From contig NZ_SZQF01000004.1 of the NCBI RefSeq assembly GCF_005869935.1, positions 124,001-188,000 of the forward strand: DNA of 64,000 nt, written 5' to 3'. Under the pieces are notes generated by a model. It saw only the letters and a program-made list of their open reading frames with translations, did no database searches and had not been told where the DNA came from. This document shows positions 20,001 to 28,512 of this stretch, in pieces. Origin of the DNA: Winogradskyella algicola (lineage in GTDB: Bacteria; Bacteroidota; Bacteroidia; Flavobacteriales; Flavobacteriaceae). Both the position numbers and the translations under genes were made by a program. Positions within the stretch are counted from its first letter, which is position 1. Each line of letters begins with the position of its first letter.

Positions 20001-20465
20001 TGAAGAAGAAGGGTTTTCTTGATATTCATTTAAAGGATTTCCGTTTTGATCTGCAGGGCCTTGGTTAGGATCAGCCCAAGAGTTATTGTGGTGAGGCTCA
20101 TCTACGGTAAAGATGTAGAACAAATCACTGTTTGTAGGGTGAGGAATAATTACTCCAGAAGACGTGCTTGATGGATCACCGAGTAATCCTGTACCACCAA
20201 AATAATTACCATTGGGCATTATTTGATTATTTCGGTTCCATACAGTTCTGCCGTCTGTGTAGAAGCGTAAATTACCGTTTTCATCAGAAATTGAAGAGCA
20301 GCCTTCGTTGGTACTTATGGCAGTGCTAACAGGTGTTACGTTTCCAGTAGCTAAATCAAAATTAAGACCAGCATTGATGCCAAATGCCCAATTTGTAGTT
20401 TCTTCTTGAGCAAGTGCGATAATTCCAAATAATAATGCAAAAACTAAGGCGGTTTTCTTTTTCAT
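17013..20465 (-). CDS. T9SS type B secreted protein with N-terminal beta-propeller
   Basis: 1150 residues from the ATG at 20465, chosen over the one at 20483 because it gives a compact signal peptide (MKKKTALVF...IALAQ). About 22-450 form a propeller-like region (NEGCSSISDENGNLRFYTDG, IPHPTNSDLFYIFTVDEP, NGIGYMKSSPDGTKIAVCH, KVYVTYRNT), as in many flavobacterial secreted proteins. An Ig-like domain (about 455-530), four shared repeats, a PKD-like and a SprB-like segment and the type B sorting domain (FFTPNGDGVNEFWQV, GWDGTYNG) follow. It is the first gene of a probable three-gene unit ending at 12672. The last ~1 kb is a near-identical direct repeat of the next gene's 3' end, a sign of recent duplication or gene conversion. 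Confidence 0.9.
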   Translation of the reverse strand: MKKKTALVFALLFGIIALAQEETTNWAFGINAGLNFDLATGNVTPVSTAISTNEGCSSISDENGNLRFYTDGRTVWNRNNQIMPNGNYFGGTGLLGDPSSTSSGVIIPHPTNSDLFYIFTVDEPHHNNSWADPNQGPADQNGNPLNEYQENPSSSASQTVPQADDGFNNGFNYSLVDMTLNGGLGDVVPTEKNVHLITYDTSNPDQVLYKCAEKITAVQGSDCETMWVITQFVDTFYAFKIDSNGFNDLTPVTSVVPPNITTQGYRRNGIGYMKSSPDGTKIAVCHAQNINQPSNVANSQNTGSFWLYDFDNETGTVSNPVNLLANISAYGTEFSADSKKVYVTYRNTNTNTNNVNQFDLDNNNTETIIHQQPINTGFISSMQLAPNNKIYVCNTLNINTLDVIENPSEAGLTSTYNVSGQALAVGTSARLGLPPFITSFLGSEIDIIRNGISTSELRLCIGDSYTLQADDIPGADYVWSFDGNPIAGNNQAQLIIDTPGFYEVYIEPNNGECPIEGSAVVGVFDIPVANSVSDVIVCDDFGNDGIVDGLDFTNKNSEALLNQSATQYNVRYFESMDDANNLENEITFPYSNTNNPDNTIYVRVDNIDNTNCFDVTSFQIVVFNTPQIVQLNNIEFCDNEGDPTDGIATIQLNDLIPSIRGEQPETDTNITFHPSQQDADDNTSALALTYTNTTPVNETIFVRIENTNNTDCYSIGSFQLTINDAPVANNISIVQCDEDGIPEGFTTFNIGLFSDDVINNETDRNVGYYLSLEDAENEQNEIDADAFNNFFNPQTVYARVTNTSTGCVSFSEVTLEVSTTSSNDASIAVCDADGTEDGFATFNLNDTNSIVLAGAPAGLDLQYYETYEDALVEANPLTANFTNTIPYNQTIYARVENANACYGISEIELTVYQLPDIETEFETLYCLNSFPDTIVLDAGVINDSPSNYFFDWSTGEDTATIEVDAPGTYNVRVSNVNGCFKDRTITVLPSNIATIEAIEVVDASNNNTITVLVSGEGDYEYALNDIDGPYQDSNIFENILPGLYTVFVRDKNDCGISEELVSVIGFPKFFTPNGDGVNEFWQVRGISRQFQPNTSILIFDRYGKLLTKLNPLGSGWDGTYNGANMPASDYWFKVQLEDGRTFTSHFSLKR

Positions 20466-20569
20466 AATTGCTTTGACGTACACTACACACTTTAATACTA
20501 TTATAACAACTAGAACTTAAAAACTCCTATAGTAAGTATTAAAATTACATAGCAATTACCTCAAAGTTA

Positions 20570-21415
20570 TTACAAATCTCTCTTTTTTAATAATCTATAA
20601 GACAAAAATATAAATAATGCTGTCCAAACTATTACAATCAAAATTTCTTGCCATTGTACTGTGTAATCATGGATTAACCCAATATCTTCTGGATTGATTC
20701 TGGTGGCATACCTTACCATTGGTTGCTCAATAAGATTATAAAGCGACATTAGTGGAAAAAATTGACTAATACCTTCTGCAAAATTATAGCCAATTTCTTG
20801 GGCCTGATTTTCATAAACTTCCCATCTCATATAGGCATAAGAAATCCATTCGATAGCACTTAAAATAATTATAATTCCGATAGAGAAAACAGATCGTTTT
20901 ACTAATAGAGTTATGAATAAACAGAATGAGAAAAAGCCAACAAGTTTTAAAAAATATGCTAAAAGGTATTCTAGGTCTGTAAATACAATCGAAGCTTCTG
21001 TGTACGTACTGTAGATTGACCCAATAATAATAGACATTATAAAAACACCTACTGTAGAAACAAGAGCGTATGCTAAAATGACGTAAAATTTAGAAAGAAT
21101 CATTTCCTTTTTACTGAGGCCATCAATTAGATTTTGTTTTAACGTCCTGTAATTATATTCATTAGAAATCATAGAAATAGCAACAAGGGCAAAGAACATT
21201 TTAAAAATGGATGCAAAATAAGTATTCCAATGCCAGATAAAAGGGAAATTGAAAATACCATATTCACTCGGATCTAATCTTATGAAACCTAGATCTATTT
21301 TGATGGAAGTAATAAACGCAATGGTAAACGGAAGTACAAAAGAAAGAATGATTAGCACTCTGCTCGATTTGTTATTCCAGAGTTTAAAAAGTTCAATATT
21401 TAGAAGTCGTAACAT
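20570..21415 (-). CDS. ABC-2 type transporter permease
   Basis: 281 residues with about six hydrophobic segments: one near 18-38, then about 82-104, 115-135, 150-170, 175-195 and a last one near 255-275. The layout, with a long extracytoplasmic loop after the first segment, fits ABC-2 family permeases of the bacitracin/lantibiotic exporter type. The C-terminus ends in a positively charged RLLKKRDL tail. It lies 51 bases downstream of the ATPase gene in the same direction, so the two should form one exporter in the inner membrane. The substrate cannot be told from sequence. Confidence 0.85.
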   Translation of the reverse strand: MLRLLNIELFKLWNNKSSRVLIILSFVLPFTIAFITSIKIDLGFIRLDPSEYGIFNFPFIWHWNTYFASIFKMFFALVAISMISNEYNYRTLKQNLIDGLSKKEMILSKFYVILAYALVSTVGVFIMSIIIGSIYSTYTEASIVFTDLEYLLAYFLKLVGFFSFCLFITLLVKRSVFSIGIIIILSAIEWISYAYMRWEVYENQAQEIGYNFAEGISQFFPLMSLYNLIEQPMVRYATRINPEDIGLIHDYTVQWQEILIVIVWTALFIFLSYRLLKKRDL

Positions 21416-21466
21416 GATGTTTTGATTGGTTATTTGGTTTATTTCTAATTATAATATTTAGAAATG

Positions 21467-22369
21467 TTAGTTTAAATTATCAGTAAGTTTTAAGAATTGT
21501 TCTTCTAAACTTTCTTTACGTTTTACAAGATGAGATAAAGTGATACCTTTTTCGAACATGAGTTTATTAAAGTCTGAAGCTGACATAGGTTCCTCTAAAA
21601 AAGCTGTAATTAAATCATCTTCTATTTTTAGTTTGCTAAAATTAGAGTGGGTTTTTAGTAGTGTAATAAGCTCATCTTGCTGATCTGCTTTTAGTTCAAA
21701 AAAGCCATGACTACTTATCATTTCATCAACACGGCCAGAGTATAATTTTTCACCTTTTCTTAGTACTACAACATGAGAGCAAACTTTTTCTACTTCATCT
21801 AATAGGTGAGAGGCTAACAAAATGGTTGTACCATCAGCAGCAATGTCTTTTATAATTTGACGGATTTGATGAATTCCTTGTGGGTCTAAACCATTAGTTG
21901 GCTCATCTAAGATTAAAATTTCAGGATCATTAAGTAATGCAGAAGCTATTGCTAAGCGTTGCTTCATACCTAAGGAGTAGGTTTTAAATTTATGGTATTT
22001 TCTGTCTAAAAGACCGACAATTTCTAGTTTTTCGTCAATTTTATAAAGTGGTACACCTTTTATTTTACAGACTAACTTTAGGTTTTGTTCTGCACTCATG
22101 TAAGGATAAAAGTTAGGACGTTCTATAATAGCTCCTACTTGCTTTAAGGCATTATGAGTAGACATGGTGCCATCAAACCAATGAAAATCTCCATTTGTTT
22201 TGTTTACCACATTTAGCACAATACCAAGTGTTGTAGATTTACCACTTCCGTTTGGTCCTAATATACCGTAAACGTTGCCTTTATTTATAGTAAAGCTTAA
22301 GTCTTTAACTGCTGTTAACGCACCAAACTTTTTTGTAAGATTATTGATTGTAAGGATTGGTTGTTCCAA
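21467..22369 (-). CDS. ABC transporter ATP-binding protein
   Basis: 300 residues. Walker A GPNGSGKST (about 38-46), signature LGMKQRL (about 133), Walker B ILILDEPTNGLDPQG (about 156-170) and the switch histidine in LLASHLLDEVE are all intact, so it should hydrolyse ATP. The C-terminal ~80 residues form the accessory region typical of the CcmA/bacitracin-resistance type of ABC-2 partner ATPases. It drives the permease encoded just downstream. It starts 136 bases after the pRiA4b ORF-3 gene, with a terminator in between. Confidence 0.92.
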   Translation of the reverse strand: MEQPILTINNLTKKFGALTAVKDLSFTINKGNVYGILGPNGSGKSTTLGIVLNVVNKTNGDFHWFDGTMSTHNALKQVGAIIERPNFYPYMSAEQNLKLVCKIKGVPLYKIDEKLEIVGLLDRKYHKFKTYSLGMKQRLAIASALLNDPEILILDEPTNGLDPQGIHQIRQIIKDIAADGTTILLASHLLDEVEKVCSHVVVLRKGEKLYSGRVDEMISSHGFFELKADQQDELITLLKTHSNFSKLKIEDDLITAFLEEPMSASDFNKLMFEKGITLSHLVKRKESLEEQFLKLTDNLN

Positions 22370-22457
22370 AATTGATTGGGTTTAAATATTGTATAAAACA
22401 ACATTGATTGATTATGTAAGTAAGACGAACAACTGATTTTTTTGTTACACAAAAACA

Positions 22458-22484
22458 ACAAAGCACCAATTTATGGTGCTTTGT
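22458..22484 (-). terminator. Intrinsic terminator after the pRiA4b ORF-3 gene
   Basis: ACAAAGCACC pairs with GGTGCTTTGT across a 7-base loop; on the minus strand the hairpin runs into TGTTTTTGT. It lies just past the stop at 22506. Confidence 0.75.
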
Positions 22485-22505
22485 TTATAGTTTTAATACT
22501 GTTTT

Positions 22506-23021
22506 TTAGTTCCAGTTTTCATCAAAATCGAGATTTTCGTAGTCGTCGATGTCTAGGTCGTCTTCAAATTCATTGTAATCCTCGTCTTCATCAGCTTCAA
22601 ACATTTTGTCTGGAGCCTCATCTGGTATCTGTCCATGAACAAACATTAAGTTAGGGTAATCTGTACCTTGAGCTTCTTCAACGATTTCAGCAAGTTCTAC
22701 GTAAAAAGTCCACATGCTTAAAAAGTCGTAAACATATATAAGTTTTGGTGACGCTTCGTGTACAATATCTTTAATGATTGTTGTGCTCATCATTTTAACT
22801 TCGTTACCTGCTTCACTCATGTCAAACATGGCAATTTCTTCGCCTTGGTTCCACTCATCATCACTTACGTAAAATGAAGCCATTTCCATACCATCAAAAC
22901 CAAAAGATTGGGTTATAATGTTATGTAAATCTTCCATAGTATCTGTTTCGCGGATTTCTAAATCACGAAACACATCGTCTTCTGTATCATTGTCTAATAT
23001 GACTCTAAATCTGTAAATCAT
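22506..23021 (-). CDS. Plasmid pRiA4b ORF-3 family protein
   Basis: 171 residues. The N-terminal ~110 (MIYRFRVILDNDTEDDVFRD, THNIITQSFGF-like core, ASFYVSDDEWNQG) match the PRiA4_ORF3 fold, a small domain once linked to IS1096/plasmid proteins but usually chromosomal and stand-alone in flavobacteria. The C-terminal ~45 residues are extremely acidic (DEDEDYNEFEDDLDIDDY) and probably disordered. Its function is not established. A TATCTTTG box ends only 4 bases before the ATG, so the mRNA may be leaderless. Confidence 0.8.
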   Translation of the reverse strand: MIYRFRVILDNDTEDDVFRDLEIRETDTMEDLHNIITQSFGFDGMEMASFYVSDDEWNQGEEIAMFDMSEAGNEVKMMSTTIIKDIVHEASPKLIYVYDFLSMWTFYVELAEIVEEAQGTDYPNLMFVHGQIPDEAPDKMFEADEDEDYNEFEDDLDIDDYENLDFDENWN

Positions 23022-23025
23022 TTTG

Positions 23026-23033
23026 CAAAGATA
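23026..23033 (-). promoter_or_regulatory. -7 element immediately before the pRiA4b ORF-3 gene
   Basis: The minus strand reads TATCTTTG, a perfect TAnnTTTG, four bases from the ATG at 23021. No good -33 box was seen. Confidence 0.6.
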
Positions 23034-23169
23034 GATTTTAAAACGTAATTATTATACGCTGAAAAGTATTTAGTTTTATGTTAATTATTAGAAACTCTTT
23101 TTATTGAATAGCTATAAAAGTATAGGTGTTTTTAGTAGTATTCTTCAAAGTATTAGTACTTTCTAACAC

Positions 23170-23196
23170 CTAACACCTAACATTTCACTACTTACT
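23170..23196. repeat. Degenerate heptamer repeat after ctaA
   Basis: Three near-perfect 7-base units (CACCTAA type) are followed by CATTTCA, CTACTTA, and reach the ctaA stop codon. The end (CACTACTTA) matches the end of the heptamer array at 40627-40686. Confidence 0.5.
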
Positions 23197-24204
23197 AAAA
23201 CGATGAAGTGTAAACACCATACAACTCAATAAAATAAAAGCAACCACCTGATGTAAAACACCTAGCCAAACAGGTACTGCTAATAAAAGTGTAAGTACAC
23301 CTAGTAAAAACTGAATTCCTACTACGATTAAAAGGCTGTTAACACCTTTTGTTTGCCATCTTGATATATCGTTTCGTGTAGCTTTATACCAAATTGCTAA
23401 AATAAATATAACCACTACGTAGGCTAATGTTCTATGTACAAACTGAACACCGCTTTTTCCTTCAAGAAAATTAAGATAGGTTGGGTTTTGCTCTGTGTAT
23501 ACGGTCTCGTGCATAAATTTTCCTTCACTCATAAATGGCCAGTGATTGTGAATCCAACCTGCATCTAGTCCTGCTACAAATGCACCATAAATTATCTGAA
23601 TGACTAATACTACTAACCCTATTCTTATAAAATTTCTAAGTTTGGTATCAATAGCTTTTTTATTAGGAAATATTAAATCTAATGCCACCCAAAATGTATA
23701 TGCAAATGTTAAAAACGCTGTAGTGAGATGTGCCGCTAACCTGTAATGGCTTACGTCTGGTCTGTCTACCAATCCACTTTTTACCATGTACCATCCAAGG
23801 AACCCCTGAAAACCTCCCAAAAAAAGTAGAATAACGGATTTTTTAATAGTCGATTTAGTAAGCTGTTTTCTAATTAAAAAGTACACAAAAGGAATGATGA
23901 ACACCAACCCAATAAACCGACCGATTACGCGGTGTATCCATTCCCAAAAGTAAATGTCTTTAAACTCTTCTAAAGACATACCATAATTAAGTTTTTGATA
24001 TTCTGGATATTGTTTATACAAATCAAATGCTTCATTCCATTCAATCTCATTCATTGGAGGAATTGTTCCAGAGATTAACTTGTAATTAGATATAGATAAT
24101 CCAGAATGTGTAAGTCGGGTAATACCACCAACAATTACCATAATAAAAATTAAGAAACAACCTGTGAGTAGCCAATAGATTACGGCTTTGTTATCCTTTT
24201 TCAT
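23188..24204 (-). CDS. ctaA: Heme A synthase (COX15/CtaA family)
   Basis: 338 residues with eight hydrophobic segments, the CtaA/Cox15 plan of two four-helix bundles. Conserved histidines for heme binding are visible in EWIHRVIGR, HYRLAAHLTTAF, FVHRTLAYV and VLHQVVAF. The N-terminal GGITRLTHSGLSISNYK block is diagnostic of Cox15-type enzymes. It oxidises the heme O methyl group to make heme A for cytochrome oxidase in the inner membrane. Its start lies inside the upstream acetyltransferase gene (14-base overlap), just after a poly-A tract in that gene, so translation is probably coupled. No cytochrome oxidase genes lie nearby. Confidence 0.93.
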   Translation of the reverse strand: MKKDNKAVIYWLLTGCFLIFIMVIVGGITRLTHSGLSISNYKLISGTIPPMNEIEWNEAFDLYKQYPEYQKLNYGMSLEEFKDIYFWEWIHRVIGRFIGLVFIIPFVYFLIRKQLTKSTIKKSVILLFLGGFQGFLGWYMVKSGLVDRPDVSHYRLAAHLTTAFLTFAYTFWVALDLIFPNKKAIDTKLRNFIRIGLVVLVIQIIYGAFVAGLDAGWIHNHWPFMSEGKFMHETVYTEQNPTYLNFLEGKSGVQFVHRTLAYVVVIFILAIWYKATRNDISRWQTKGVNSLLIVVGIQFLLGVLTLLLAVPVWLGVLHQVVAFILLSCMVFTLHRFSK

Positions 24205-24679
24205 TGTCTTTTTTCTTTTTCAGTTTTTCAATTTTTTTTTTTTCAAAGCAAATACTATTTTCAACACCTGTGTATTGCCCATAGTTGGGCGTAATTTTAT
24301 AATTATTTCTTTTGTAGAAGGCGACAGCCTCGGTTTGTCTAATTCCTGTTTCTAAAATAATTGTACTGTAACCTATTTCCTTAGCCCAATCTTCGAGTTC
24401 GTTTAAAATTTTTGTGGCGATTCCTTTTTTTCTAGCTTCAGGAAGCGTAAACATTCGTTTTATTTCAACCTTATTAGAGTCAAAAATTTTGAATGCACCA
24501 CAGGCTATGGCTTTATTGTTATCATAGGCTATAACGACATGCTTTAAATGTTCTATACCGTTGAATTGGTTGTAAAAGTCATGTTCATCACCATCTGTGA
24601 TTTTAAGATACGCATCTAATTTTTTTACAAGTACCTTAAAATCGTTGTGATTGGCGTCTGTTCTTAGAATTGATGTCAT
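24191..24679 (-). CDS. GNAT family N-acetyltransferase
   Basis: 162 residues. The acetyl-CoA loop is [10 protein letters not shown] (about 83-92), preceded by [12 protein letters not shown] and followed by [11 protein letters not shown], the standard GNAT order. The substrate is unknown. The tail after FEKKK is a Lys-rich extension translated through a run of 12 A residues (24232-24243 on the complement) and does not look like part of the fold. The gene overlaps cca by 4 bases upstream and ctaA by 14 bases downstream, so it lies in a translationally coupled cca-GNAT-ctaA set. Confidence 0.88.
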   Translation of the reverse strand: MTSILRTDANHNDFKVLVKKLDAYLKITDGDEHDFYNQFNGIEHLKHVVIAYDNNKAIACGAFKIFDSNKVEIKRMFTLPEARKKGIATKILNELEDWAKEIGYSTIILETGIRQTEAVAFYKRNNYKITPNYGQYTGVENSICFEKKKIEKLKKKKDNEKG

Positions 24680-26094
24680 ACATTAACCACATTTAAGCCC
24701 AAGGCTTTTCCTTTTTCTATCATAAACTGATGTGCTGCATCATATTCATTAGGGATATCTCCTTCAAGAATCGCCTCTTTAATCGCTTCTTTTATAATAC
24801 CGATTTCCTTTGAAGGCTTAAGATTAAATGTTTTCATAATCTCTTCGCCAGATACAGGAGGTTGAAAATTACGAACACGATCGCGTTCTTCCACCTCTAC
24901 AATTTTATCTCTTACGAGTTTAAAATTGTTATGATACTTATTAAATTTTTTAGGATTCTTAGTCGTTATATCGGCTTCGCAAAGTGTCATTAAATCATCA
25001 ACGTGTTCACCAGCATCAAAAACCAAGCGCCTTACTGCTGAGTCTGTAACTTCACTTGCTAAGACGATAGGTCGAGAGCTCATTAATACCATTTTTTGAA
25101 CAAATTTCATTTTGTCATTCAGTGGCATTTTTAATCGCTTAAAGAGTTTGTAAACCATTTTAGAACCAACAAATTCGTGGGCATGGAATGTCCAACCTAC
25201 TTTTTTACTAAATTTTTTGGTCGGAGCTTTACCAATATCGTGTAAAAGTGCAGCCCAACGCAACCAAAGATTGTCTGTAGTTTTACAAATATTATCTACA
25301 ACTTCTAAGGTGTGATAAAAATTGTCTTTGTGTCGTTGTCCCTCTTTTTCGTCAATGCCTTTTAAAGCAGTAAGTTCTGGTAAAATATAATCTAGAAGAC
25401 CCGTTTTTTCGAGCAGTTTAAAACCAATTGAAGGTTTATCACTTTCAAGAATTTTGTTTAACTCAGTAACAATACGCTCTTTGGTTATGATTTTTATTCG
25501 GTCCTTGTTGTCTGTGATAGCCTTGAGAGACTGCTCTTCAATTTTGAAGTTTAACTGCGTTGCAAATCGAATAGCACGCATCATACGTAGCGGATCGTCA
25601 CTATAGGTTATGTTTGGATCTAAAGGTGTTCTTATAATACCTTTGTCTAAATCTTCTATGCCTTTAAAAGGATCTAATAACTCACCAAAATTTGATGGAT
25701 TAAGACTAAGAGCAAGTGCATTTATTGTAAAATCACGTCGGTTTTGGTCATCTTGTAGAGTTCCGTTTTCAACAATAGGATTACGGCTATCCTCATTATA
25801 ACTTTCTTTGCGTGCGCCAACAAACTCAACCTCAATATCGTCGTAGCGAAGCATTGCTGTGCCATAGGTTTTGAAAATTTGAACTTTAGGGTTCGTAGGT
25901 AGGTTTTTAGACACTTGTTGTGCCAATTCTATACCACTACCAACAGCAACAACATCAATGTCTTTAGCATCACCACGTTCTAAGAAATAGTCGCGAACAA
26001 AACCACCAATAACATAGCTATCTAGCTGTAGTTCATTAGCGGATTGCGAAATAGTCTTAAAAATGTTGTGCTTTAGAGCCTTTTTGTGTGTCAT
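24676..26094 (-). CDS. cca: CCA tRNA nucleotidyltransferase / poly(A) polymerase family with HD domain
   Basis: 472 residues. The nucleotidyltransferase head has GGFVRD and the DID catalytic pair ([11 protein letters not shown], about 40-50), [11 protein letters not shown] and [15 protein letters not shown] (about 163-180). The C-terminal half has an HD phosphohydrolase domain ([12 protein letters not shown], about 280-292). It adds or repairs the 3' CCA of tRNAs in the cytoplasm. Length and order match the HD-containing bacterial class. A TATCTTTG box lies 25 bases before the ATG. It leads the tightly packed group with the acetyltransferase and ctaA. Confidence 0.93.
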   Translation of the reverse strand: MTHKKALKHNIFKTISQSANELQLDSYVIGGFVRDYFLERGDAKDIDVVAVGSGIELAQQVSKNLPTNPKVQIFKTYGTAMLRYDDIEVEFVGARKESYNEDSRNPIVENGTLQDDQNRRDFTINALALSLNPSNFGELLDPFKGIEDLDKGIIRTPLDPNITYSDDPLRMMRAIRFATQLNFKIEEQSLKAITDNKDRIKIITKERIVTELNKILESDKPSIGFKLLEKTGLLDYILPELTALKGIDEKEGQRHKDNFYHTLEVVDNICKTTDNLWLRWAALLHDIGKAPTKKFSKKVGWTFHAHEFVGSKMVYKLFKRLKMPLNDKMKFVQKMVLMSSRPIVLASEVTDSAVRRLVFDAGEHVDDLMTLCEADITTKNPKKFNKYHNNFKLVRDKIVEVEERDRVRNFQPPVSGEEIMKTFNLKPSKEIGIIKEAIKEAILEGDIPNEYDAAHQFMIEKGKALGLNVVNV

Positions 26095-26119
26095 ACCTTA
26101 CCCACTAAATAGTGTTTTG

Positions 26120-26127
26120 CAAAGATA
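26120..26127 (-). promoter_or_regulatory. -7 element upstream of cca
   Basis: TATCTTTG on the minus strand, 25 bases before the cca ATG; perfect TAnnTTTG. Confidence 0.55.
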
Positions 26128-26186
26128 CGATTTAGGGTAAGCATTATCAAAAGGATTTATGACAACTTAAGCTTATACTGTTAAAT

Positions 26187-27362
26187 TTAAATTGATAAAA
26201 TACTATTGTATAGTATAAGTGTCTGTTCTATCATTTTTTCTTTTGAATAATACTGAAGAATATCTTTTCTAGCTTTTCTAGCTATTGAATTATAACTTTC
26301 TGGGGATTCAAAAATGTTACTTATTAAGGTGATATAATCTTTCTTATTATTTGCTATGAGTCCATTTTCTCCATCAATAATAATTTCTTTAAAGGCAGGA
26401 ATATTTGACGCTATAACTATTTTTTCTAATGACATAGCTTCCTCTATTGCAAGACTAAAATTTTCATTTAGAGAAGGGAAAACGCAAATATTGGCTTCTT
26501 GAAGTAGATTTGTAAGTTGATTTTGATTTTTTGGTCCATGATATGTGGTTTTTTTTAAGGCTGTTGATGTTAATACTTCACTTGATAAGTATTCCCAGTA
26601 ACCTTGACCTCTGCCTATAAGATTTAAAGAAGCATTAGGGAACTTTTTAGAAATTGTATTAAAAACTTCACATAAAATATCTACTCCTTTAGCTTTTGAA
26701 ATAGTGCCAAAATAATACAAGGATTGTTTCTTAATCTTGTGCTCTCTATTATCTGGATAAAAAAAACTAGAATCAATTCCATTGTATATTATGTTATGAA
26801 TTTTAATATTGTAAATTTTCTTTACGGCATCAGCGGAAAATTTTGAAACAGCAATAAGATGTTTTGCTTTTTTTAAAGCTATTTGCTCCATTTTTATTTT
26901 AAACTCATCCTTTTTGGCACCTAAATAATAATGCCAAAAACCTCTAGATCCATGAAATCTTAGAACTAAAGGAGTACTATTATCCCAAAATGCAGTATAC
27001 CCATTGAAAACGAACGATTCTATAATATCTATATTGTTTTTTATACAGTGGGTTTTTAACTTTTTTGCATAATACTTTCGTTCTTTAATAAGAAAATTTA
27101 AGTCAGCTTTTTTATATCCTAGCTTTGAAGTTATAGATCTTTTTAATTCGTTAAAGCGAAATTGTTTAGAATACTTTTTTATAAATTTAAAATGAATGCC
27201 TTTGTCTTCAAATTCTAAGGGTTTTTTAGAAAAACCATAAACAAATATTTCATGCCCTTGTTGTGATAATGATTCGCTCATTATTTTTAAAAATGAGCCA
27301 ACACCACCTGAGTTTGGTAAGTTTGGATGAGAATATTCGTTTGTGAAGAAAAGTATTCGCAT
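26187..27362 (-). CDS. Glycosyltransferase family 4 (GT-B fold)
   Basis: 391 residues. The N-terminus MRILFFTNEY...NSGGVGSFLK is the acceptor-side Rossmann start with a GGV loop; YYFGTISKAKGVDILCEV begins the donor-side domain. The EX7E-type donor motif appears in NFSLAIEEAMSLEKIVIAS, followed by EIIIDGENGLI. This fits retaining GT4 enzymes that build lipopolysaccharide or capsule. It begins one base after the stop of the preceding GT4 gene (27364), so the two are co-translated. The sugar and linkage cannot be assigned. The coding DNA is more AT-rich than the adjacent cca. Confidence 0.88.
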   Translation of the reverse strand: MRILFFTNEYSHPNLPNSGGVGSFLKIMSESLSQQGHEIFVYGFSKKPLEFEDKGIHFKFIKKYSKQFRFNELKRSITSKLGYKKADLNFLIKERKYYAKKLKTHCIKNNIDIIESFVFNGYTAFWDNSTPLVLRFHGSRGFWHYYLGAKKDEFKIKMEQIALKKAKHLIAVSKFSADAVKKIYNIKIHNIIYNGIDSSFFYPDNREHKIKKQSLYYFGTISKAKGVDILCEVFNTISKKFPNASLNLIGRGQGYWEYLSSEVLTSTALKKTTYHGPKNQNQLTNLLQEANICVFPSLNENFSLAIEEAMSLEKIVIASNIPAFKEIIIDGENGLIANNKKDYITLISNIFESPESYNSIARKARKDILQYYSKEKMIEQTLILYNSILSI

Positions 27363-27363
27363 T

Positions 27364-28473
27364 TTATTGTTTTAATTGATGTTTTGATAATTCGTCGTAC
27401 ATTTTCTTTGCAATTACTTTCTTGGTAAAGTTATCTAATAAATATTGATATCCGTTTTTAGTAAATTTATCTTGTAAACCTTTGTCTTGCATTAGTAAAG
27501 TTACCTTTTCTGCAAAATCTTTAGGGTTGCCTACTTCAGCTAAAAGACCAGTTTCACCATCTACAATAACTTCAGAAATACCACCAGCATCTGCAGCTAC
27601 AATAGGAACTTTACAAGCATAAGATTCTAATAATACACCTCCTGTAGGTTCGTTGTTTGAGGTGAATAAGAATAAATCAAATTCAGGTAAAATCTCAGGA
27701 ACATCTCTTCTAAAACCTGTGAAAATAATGTGCTCTGTTAAGCCTTTATCTTCAACATATTTCTTTATGTCTTGTTCCATACTTCCTTTACCAACAAGAA
27801 TGTATTTGGCTTTAATAGCATTTTCTTTTACCAATATCTCAACAGTATCTACCCAAGTATAATGGTCTTTAAAACCGGTAAATTCAGCAATATTTCCAAT
27901 AATTTTATATTCTTTTTGAATGTTGAATTCCTCATGTAATATTCCGGTGCCTTCTTGCTTCTTGAATTTGTTAATATCAGTAACACTGCCAACTACAGCA
28001 AAACGACTATGATCCTTAACAGCAAATTTTAAAGATTCTACAACAGGTTGAGAGACACAAATAATTTTTTTAATGTCTTTGTAATTGTATTTCCATTTTC
28101 TAAAGAAATTGGTATCTACACGTTTTATGAGTGTTCTGCAAAGCACCAAAGGCACTTTCATTCTAAAAATAAAATGAGCTAAAACAGCTATAGTATGCGC
28201 TTTACTGCTATGTATGAAAATCACAGATGCTTGTTTTTCTTCTGCTAATTTTTTAAAAGTTTTTGCATAAGACAAGCTATATTCAGATTTATATTCAAAC
28301 GGAATGACTTGCATACCTTTTTCAGTAGCAATACGTTCTACTTCAGAACCTATAGGGCAAACAATCCACTGGTCTTCTACATAACCCTCTGCTTTAAAAG
28401 CTTCGTATAAATAGATAATTTTTTGTTCGTGACCACGCCAACCATTAGAGGCTGTAAATTGTATTAACCGCAT
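27364..28473 (-). CDS. Glycosyltransferase family 4 (GT-B fold)
   Basis: 369 residues. It starts RLIQFTASNGWRGHEQKIIY, with the GG-like acceptor loop replaced by WRGHEQ, as in several LPS-core GT4 enzymes. Donor-domain motifs are IIGNIAEFTGFKDHYTWVD and EPTGGVLLESYACKVPIVA (EX7E-like), then EVIVDGETGLL. Probably a core-sugar transferase on the cytoplasmic face. A TACTTTTG box lies 20 bases before the start, and the next GT4 gene follows after one base, so this gene probably leads the pair. Confidence 0.88.
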   Translation of the reverse strand: MRLIQFTASNGWRGHEQKIIYLYEAFKAEGYVEDQWIVCPIGSEVERIATEKGMQVIPFEYKSEYSLSYAKTFKKLAEEKQASVIFIHSSKAHTIAVLAHFIFRMKVPLVLCRTLIKRVDTNFFRKWKYNYKDIKKIICVSQPVVESLKFAVKDHSRFAVVGSVTDINKFKKQEGTGILHEEFNIQKEYKIIGNIAEFTGFKDHYTWVDTVEILVKENAIKAKYILVGKGSMEQDIKKYVEDKGLTEHIIFTGFRRDVPEILPEFDLFLFTSNNEPTGGVLLESYACKVPIVAADAGGISEVIVDGETGLLAEVGNPKDFAEKVTLLMQDKGLQDKFTKNGYQYLLDNFTKKVIAKKMYDELSKHQLKQ

Positions 28474-28493
28474 TTAAATTGTTTTTAGCAAAG

Positions 28494-28501
28494 CAAAAGT
28501 A
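28494..28501 (-). promoter_or_regulatory. -7 element upstream of the GT4 pair
   Basis: Minus strand TACTTTTG, perfect TAnnTTTG, 20 bases before the ATG at 28473. Confidence 0.5.
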
Positions 28502-28512
28502 AGGTTTTAAGG

